Below, piece by piece: positions 60,337 to 64,000 of a stretch of DNA of 64,000 nucleotides. The position numbers were made by a program, and so were the translations under genes. The notes under the pieces were generated by a model. It searched no databases and was not told where the DNA came from. It was given only the letters and a program-made list of their open reading frames with translations. Each line of letters begins with the position of its first letter. Position 1 is the first letter of the stretch. Origin of the DNA: CAVUCE01 sp963739985 (GTDB lineage: Bacteria > Bacteroidota > Ignavibacteria > Ignavibacteriales > Ignavibacteriaceae); contig CAVUCE010000005.1 of NCBI GenBank assembly GCA_963739985.1, positions 383,488 through 447,487 on the forward strand, given 5' to 3'.

Positions 60337-60565
60337 GTCATGTTGAGCGTAGCGAAACATCTCATGCAAATAACTTGGCGTTCTTAGCGACTTGGCGAGA
60401 AATAGTTTGCACGCAAAGACGCAAAGATCGCAAAGTCTCGGTTACTGAGTATGAAGGAAGAGGGTTCCTGAGCCTTTCGAAGTAGAGTAAAATCGAAGTA
60501 TGGTTGCTGAGTTTATCGAAGCATGGTTACTGAGCTTGTCGAAGTAGAGCGTAGCGAAACATCTT
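60337..60565. repeat. Composite dispersed-repeat block
   Basis: In order: the palindromic element GTCATGTTGAGCGTAGCG with AAACATCTC (60337-60363), the CTTGGCGTTCTTAGCGACTT...CACGCAAAGACGCAAAG element (60374-60436), then degenerate copies of the 'GGTTxCTGAGCxxxTCGAAG' unit up to 60565. The same order recurs at about 61335-61480 and in parts at 62503-62600. Confidence 0.75.
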
Positions 60566-60659
60566 TTCCAATATTAATAAAAGTAAGGCTACTGATCGGA
60601 TGAATTGATTGTAAACCTTAAATAATTTAATTTAATAATACTATTTAAGGAAAGAGGAA

Positions 60660-60868
60660 ATGATTATGGATAAAGAATTATATGATAAGGCTTTAAAAAT
60701 ACCTCCAAATGAAAGAGTAATGTTAGCCGAATTGATACTTGCTAGCCTGGAGCATGAGGAAAAGGAAATACGGGATGCTGGATAGCGGAGGTTAAAAATA
60801 GAATGAAAGCGGTGGATGACGGAAAAACCGGTTTATTAGATTTTGATGCATTGTACAATGAAGGTTAA
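60660..60868 (+). pseudogene. Addiction-module antitoxin-like gene, frameshifted
   Basis: Behind a GGAAAGAGGAA site, an ATG at 60660 begins MIMDKELYDKALKIPPNERVMLAELILASLEHEE, the pattern of small addiction-module (TIGR02574-type) antitoxins. It stops at 60785. One inserted base after 60778 would restore the frame as RDAWIAEVKNRMKAVDDGKT with the expected Trp, to a stop at 60868, which overlaps the toxin start by 11 bases. The C-terminal toxin-binding part (about 29 residues) is thus cut off. Either the module has lost its antitoxin or it is a sequence error. Confidence 0.7.
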
Positions 60869-61163
60869 AATTCATGAATTAGCGAATAAGGAATTTAGTG
60901 AAGCGGCAGAGTGGTATGAGTTTCAATCGAAAGAATTAGGCAAGCAGTTCATAAAGAGTGTGATTGAACAAATAAAGAAAATTAGGAGAAATCCGGATTG
61001 GTACCTAATTGAAGAAGATGATATACATAAAGTATATGTACCGAGGTTCCCTTATAAAATATTATATACAATAGAAAATAACCATCAAATTGTAATTTGG
61101 GCAATTGCTCATATGCATAGAAAACCCTGGTATTGGCAAAATAGGATAGATTTAACACATTAG
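60858..61163 (+). CDS. RelE/ParE-superfamily toxin
   Basis: A 101-residue protein: MKVKIHELANKEFSEAAEWYE, ELGKQFIKSVIEQIKKI, ending VPRFPYKILYTIENNHQIVIWAIAHMHRKPWYWQNR. The R-F-P-Y-x-I-x-Y block and final H-x-x-R-x-P-x-Y-W stretch are standard for ParE/RelE-type toxins, which block gyrase or cut mRNA. The frame is also open to a TTG at 60843, but the ATG at 60858 starts inside the antitoxin's end, as is usual for these pairs. It is complete, though its antitoxin frame is broken. Confidence 0.85.
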   Translation: MKVKIHELANKEFSEAAEWYEFQSKELGKQFIKSVIEQIKKIRRNPDWYLIEEDDIHKVYVPRFPYKILYTIENNHQIVIWAIAHMHRKPWYWQNRIDLTH

Positions 61164-61215
61164 TGAAAATACTAGTTTGAATATTCCAAGTGTGTCAAAT
61201 ACTCCCAAGCAAAGT

Positions 61216-61622
61216 AAAATACAAATAACAAAAAAACAAATCCCAAATAAATTCTAAATACTAATTCTTAAATTCTAAACCGAAGCTAAAATTTAGGTTA
61301 CCTTAAAAATGGAATGTCTAGCTAATTGCGGTTCTCGAGCACAGTCGAGGGAAGGTTACTGAGTCTATCGAAGTAAGGTTACTGAGCTTGTCGAAGTGAG
61401 CGAAGCGAAACATCTTTTCCAAATAACTTGGCGTTCTTAGCGACTTGGCGAGAGATTGTTTGCACGCAATTACACAAACGGAAATACCAAATAACAAAAA
61501 CCAAATCCCAAATAAATTCTAAATCTCAATTTCTAAATACAAAACCGATGCTAAGTATTAGTTTACCTTAAACCATAGGTGGCTAGTTAATTGGTGGCTC
61601 CCGAGTAAAATCGAGGGAAGGT
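61216..61622. repeat. Two copies of a ~140-bp composite repeat
   Basis: The block 61216-61363 is repeated at 61489-61622: AT-rich 'AAATCCCAAATAAATTCTAAAT', then 'GGTTACCTTAAA', 'CTAGCTAATT', and '(C/T)CGAGxAxAxTCGAGGGAAGGTT'. Between them lies the GCGAAACATCTT and CTTGGCGTTCTTAGCGACTT element (61398-61470). No gene is seen from 61164 to 61923. A piece of the 56897/57367 repeat (AAGGGAGAGATTAGAGAG) lies at 61798-61845. Confidence 0.75.
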
Positions 61623-61923
61623 TCCCGAGCCCGTCGAGGGACAAAACCCGCAAAGCGAAACATCTCATATAAGCAGGGTCTAAAATAATATTGTAAATGA
61701 AAATTTGGGATTACAATCTTTTTGCAAGATAAAAACCTTATAAAATGTAATGACTTACTACAAGCTTTTTGTCAAAACTTTCTCATTTAGCAATTTATTG
61801 TCAATAAGTCTTTCCTTTTTTAAGGGAGAGATTAGAGAGGGTTCATTTTATTTTGGACAGATATGAAAAGAAATGAATAATTTTATTGAGTATATTTTAA
61901 TTAAAATTTAGTTAAGTTTTAAA

Positions 61924-62163
61924 ATGCCGACTGTCCTAAGAATTGGAGGTTATCGTTTTCATTTTTATTCGGATGAAGGGAAAGAGCCTCCACATATTCA
62001 TGTTGAGTATGGTGCAAGCGAATGTAAGTTTTGGTTAGCGCCCATTTCATTAGCAAGAAACAAAGGAATAAAACCGCCTAAATTAAGAGAAGTTGAAAAA
62101 TTAGTATATGAACATAGTGAATTCTTATTGGAGAAATATTATGAAATCCACAATAAAAAATAA
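61924..62163 (+). CDS. DUF4160 protein, probable toxin-like partner
   Basis: A 79-residue protein with MPTVLRIGGYRFHFYSDEG, then EPPHIHVEYGASECKFWL and a C-terminal helix. R-x-x-F-Y-S-x-E and P-P-H-x-H-V are the DUF4160 signature. These small proteins occur in pairs with DUF2442 and behave like toxin-antitoxin modules, though biochemical activity is not established. Its end overlaps the start of the next gene by 23 bases. No good ribosome site precedes the ATG. Confidence 0.82.
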   Translation: MPTVLRIGGYRFHFYSDEGKEPPHIHVEYGASECKFWLAPISLARNKGIKPPKLREVEKLVYEHSEFLLEKYYEIHNKK

Positions 62164-62455
62164 TGAAATTATAAAAGAACCGGCGGCTATAAACGTTGAA
62201 GTTAAGGGAAGGACTATTTACGTAGAGCTAATTGATGGAAGAATTATTGGATTTCCGGCTGATAGATTTAAAATATTGAACAAAGCTACCAATGCCCAAT
62301 TAAAAAAAGTTAAAATAAGACTAAATGGTTTTGCATTAAGATGGGAAAATTTGGATGAAGATATAACAGTACCCGGTATAGTAGCAGGTAATTTCCAATT
62401 ACCGCTAATCTCCAAAAGAGGTAATAAACACAAATCAAAAAAGATTTCAGCATAA
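62141..62455 (+). CDS. DUF2442 protein
   Basis: A 104-residue protein: EPAAINVEVKGRTIYVELIDGR, then IGFPADRFKILNKAT and FALRWENLDEDITVPGI. V-x-L-x-D-G-R and F-P-x-x-x-x-x-L, with the W-x-x-L-D-x-D-I end, are the DUF2442 signature. It is the partner of DUF4160, probably its antitoxin or regulator. The frame is open from an ATG at 62108, but the ATG at 62141 has a GGAGAAATATT site within the DUF4160 end and is the likelier start. Confidence 0.82.
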   Translation: MKSTIKNNEIIKEPAAINVEVKGRTIYVELIDGRIIGFPADRFKILNKATNAQLKKVKIRLNGFALRWENLDEDITVPGIVAGNFQLPLISKRGNKHKSKKISA

Positions 62456-62502
62456 CAAAAATTTAAATGAAGGGTTATCGGATGTTTGGTATTTCACTTC
62501 CG

Positions 62503-62910
62503 GTCATGTAGAGCGAAGCGAAACATCTCATGCAAATAACTTAGCGTTCTTAGCGCCTTGGCGAGAGATTGTTTGCACGCAAAGCCGCAAATATCACAAA
62601 GAGAAATAATAAAAGAACAAAATACAAATACCAAATAAATTTCAATTATCAAAATCCAAATACTAAACTTAATAATTCGTTTGAATCTTGTTGTTTGAGA
62701 TTTATTTGTCAGAGGTTCCCGAGCTTGTCGAGGGATTGAGGTTTGTCATTTGCAGTTTCTCCAACCGGTCATGTTGAGCGAAGCGAAACATCTCATCGTT
62801 CTGTTACTGAGTAAAATCTAAACATAAGTATTCAGAGGGAATTAAGAGACCTTTATATGTACTTTTCTTAGTCCCAATTTTTATATGGTTCCCGAGTAAA
62901 ATCGAGGGGA
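62503..62910. repeat. Dispersed-repeat block before wecB
   Basis: GTCATGTAGAGCGAAGCG with AAACATCTC (62503-62530), the CTTAGCGTTCTTAGCGCCTTGG element (62539-62600), AT-rich repeats (62610-62675 and, reversed, 62680-62715), TTCCCGAGCTTGTCGAGGGA (62715-62735), GTCATGTTGAGCGAAGCG (62768-62794), and a last TTCCCGAGTAAAATCGAGGGG (62889-62909) only 14 bases before the wecB ATG. Confidence 0.75.
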
Positions 62911-62923
62911 AAAAGTATTTAAT

Positions 62924-64000
62924 ATGAAAATAATTTCAGTAGTAGGTGCGCGTCCAAATTTTATGAAAATTGCGCCCCTTCATAAAGCATTTAACAAATA
63001 TAAATCAACCCATCCGGAATTGGAGCTTCAGCATCTAATATGTCACACCGGACAACATTACGATGAAAAAATGTCCAAAATATTCTTCGATGATTTGGAA
63101 CTTCCAAAACCCGACTTCTATCTTGGCGTTGGCTCCGGTTCTCATGCCGAGCAAACAGCTCGAGTAATGATTGAATTTGAAAAAGTTTTACTTAAAGAAA
63201 AACCTAACCTTATAATAGTTGTCGGCGATGTAAACTCCACTATTTCTTGCAGCCTCGTAGCCGCTAAAATGGGAATAAAAATAGTTCATGTTGAAGCCGG
63301 ACTAAGAAGTTTTGATATGGGGATGCCTGAAGAAATAAATCGTATTCTCACTGATAGAATTTCCGATATGCTTTTTGTAACAGAAAAAAGCGGAATAGAA
63401 AACCTCAAAAATGAAGGCGTGTCGGAAGATAAGGTTTTCTTTGTCGGTAATGTTATGATTGATAGTCTTATTAATTATCTGCCTAAAGCCGATGAATCAC
63501 AAATATTAAAAACATACAATTTACAACCATCCGCCTATATTCTTGTAACAATGCACCGCCCGTCCAACGTTGATTCTCTTGAAAACGTAAAACAGATTAT
63601 TAATCTTCTGAACAAACTTGCGCAAAAAAGAAAAATCATGTTCCCTGTGCATCCGAGAACCAAATCAAAAATTGAACAACTTAACCTTGGCATTGACTCA
63701 AATGTTGTGCTGACCGATCCAATAGGTTATATCGATTTTCTTGCTTTAACAAAAAATGCTGAATTAATTGTCACCGACAGCGGCGGCATCCAGGAAGAAT
63801 CCACTTATATGGGAGTTCAATGCATAACAGTAAGAGATAATACCGAGCGCCCGGTTACAGTTGAAGTAGGAACTAATCAATTAATAGGAACCGACTTAGA
63901 AAATGTTGAAAAAGCTGCTTTGGAAGTTTTAAATGGCGAAAAGAAAAAAGGAAGTATACCGGATAAGTGGGACGGGCACGCAGCAGAAAGGATAGTTGAT
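62924..64000 (+). CDS. wecB: UDP-N-acetylglucosamine 2-epimerase (3' end beyond the window)
   Basis: The ATG at 62924 opens MKIISVVGARPNFMKIAPL, and the frame runs without a stop to the end of the window (359 codons). CHTGQHYDEKMS, HVEAGLRSFDMGMPEEINR, VTMHRPSNVD and VTDSGGIQEESTYMG are the classic catalytic and nucleotide-binding motifs. It interconverts UDP-GlcNAc and UDP-ManNAc for surface polysaccharide. About 15-25 residues are missing at the C-terminus. Its ribosome site, GAGGGGA, is part of a dispersed repeat copy. Confidence 0.93.
   Translation, partial: MKIISVVGARPNFMKIAPLHKAFNKYKSTHPELELQHLICHTGQHYDEKMSKIFFDDLELPKPDFYLGVGSGSHAEQTARVMIEFEKVLLKEKPNLIIVVGDVNSTISCSLVAAKMGIKIVHVEAGLRSFDMGMPEEINRILTDRISDMLFVTEKSGIENLKNEGVSEDKVFFVGNVMIDSLINYLPKADESQILKTYNLQPSAYILVTMHRPSNVDSLENVKQIINLLNKLAQKRKIMFPVHPRTKSKIEQLNLGIDSNVVLTDPIGYIDFLALTKNAELIVTDSGGIQEESTYMGVQCITVRDNTERPVTVEVGTNQLIGTDLENVEKAALEVLNGEKKKGSIPDKWDGHAAERIVD

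Noticed and set aside
1..64000. tRNA, rRNA and known riboswitches
   Set aside because: I looked in the intergenic stretches and found no cloverleaf ends, rRNA cores or cobalamin, Mg2+ or Mn2+ riboswitch motifs; a covariance-model scan would be needed to exclude divergent ones.

Overview
The window is AT-rich bacterial chromosome that most resembles the Ignavibacteria branch of the Bacteroidota/Chlorobiota group. The evidence is indirect but consistent. Secreted proteins end in the type IX secretion (T9SS) sorting domain with the 'NYPNPFNPST' signature. There is a TonB-dependent receptor with a carboxypeptidase-regulatory-like N-terminus and a single-chain pyruvate:ferredoxin oxidoreductase. 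Shine-Dalgarno sequences are of mixed strength, and GTG/TTG starts are frequent (746, 1835, 13485, 18500, 25965). Species cannot be named from this window.

Layout. 1-5.7 kb: the end of dnaG, then an unrecognised block with two tandem Lon-protease-like paralogues (the second carries a membrane segment and an FG-GAP/propeller-like tail) and two orphan proteins. 5.8-9.1 kb: a ferredoxin/geranylgeranyl-reductase-type flavoprotein pair, then a TauE-type exporter and a metallo-beta-lactamase/rhodanese protein on the other strand. 9.4-25.8 kb: TonB receptor, hybrid kinase, UDP-glucose dehydrogenase with a NusG-like factor, YhaM-type nuclease, sirtuin, RpiB, a hidden 48-residue membrane peptide, MarC, a PLP decarboxylase and a six-PAS kinase. 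26-32.7 kb: ADP-forming acyl-CoA synthetase, a T9SS cargo protein, and a frameshifted relic of another T9SS cargo gene.

32.4-36 kb: a minus-strand NifX-family/zinc-ribbon cluster behind a near-consensus sigma-54 promoter, with its probable PAS-PAS-AAA-Fis activator, then GroES and a glutaredoxin. 36.5-42.1 kb: PFOR, a dihydroorotate-dehydrogenase-like flavoprotein and a corrinoid-binding protein. 42.1-46.5 kb: an exported H-type lectin; a DinB-like protein with one copy of a 125-bp fold-back transposable element (MITE) on each side, both copies with perfect 5-bp target duplications; and a DtxR/MntR repressor with a 26-bp palindromic operator upstream of an Nramp-UspA fusion. 46.5-52.2 kb: exonuclease III, a frameshifted class II photolyase, an ECF sigma factor with a membrane partner, TrhO and an HEGGH membrane protein.

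52.2-64 kb is different in texture. Genes (TonB-like, frameshifted T9SS cargo, PdxB, MgtE, a broken RelE/ParE-type toxin-antitoxin pair, a DUF4160/DUF2442 pair, WecB) are separated by long noncoding stretches packed with several families of dispersed palindromic repeats. The three frameshifts within genes, the T9SS relic and the second MITE copy, which sits inside a decayed reading frame, together suggest gene decay. Single-base assembly errors could explain some of the frameshifts.
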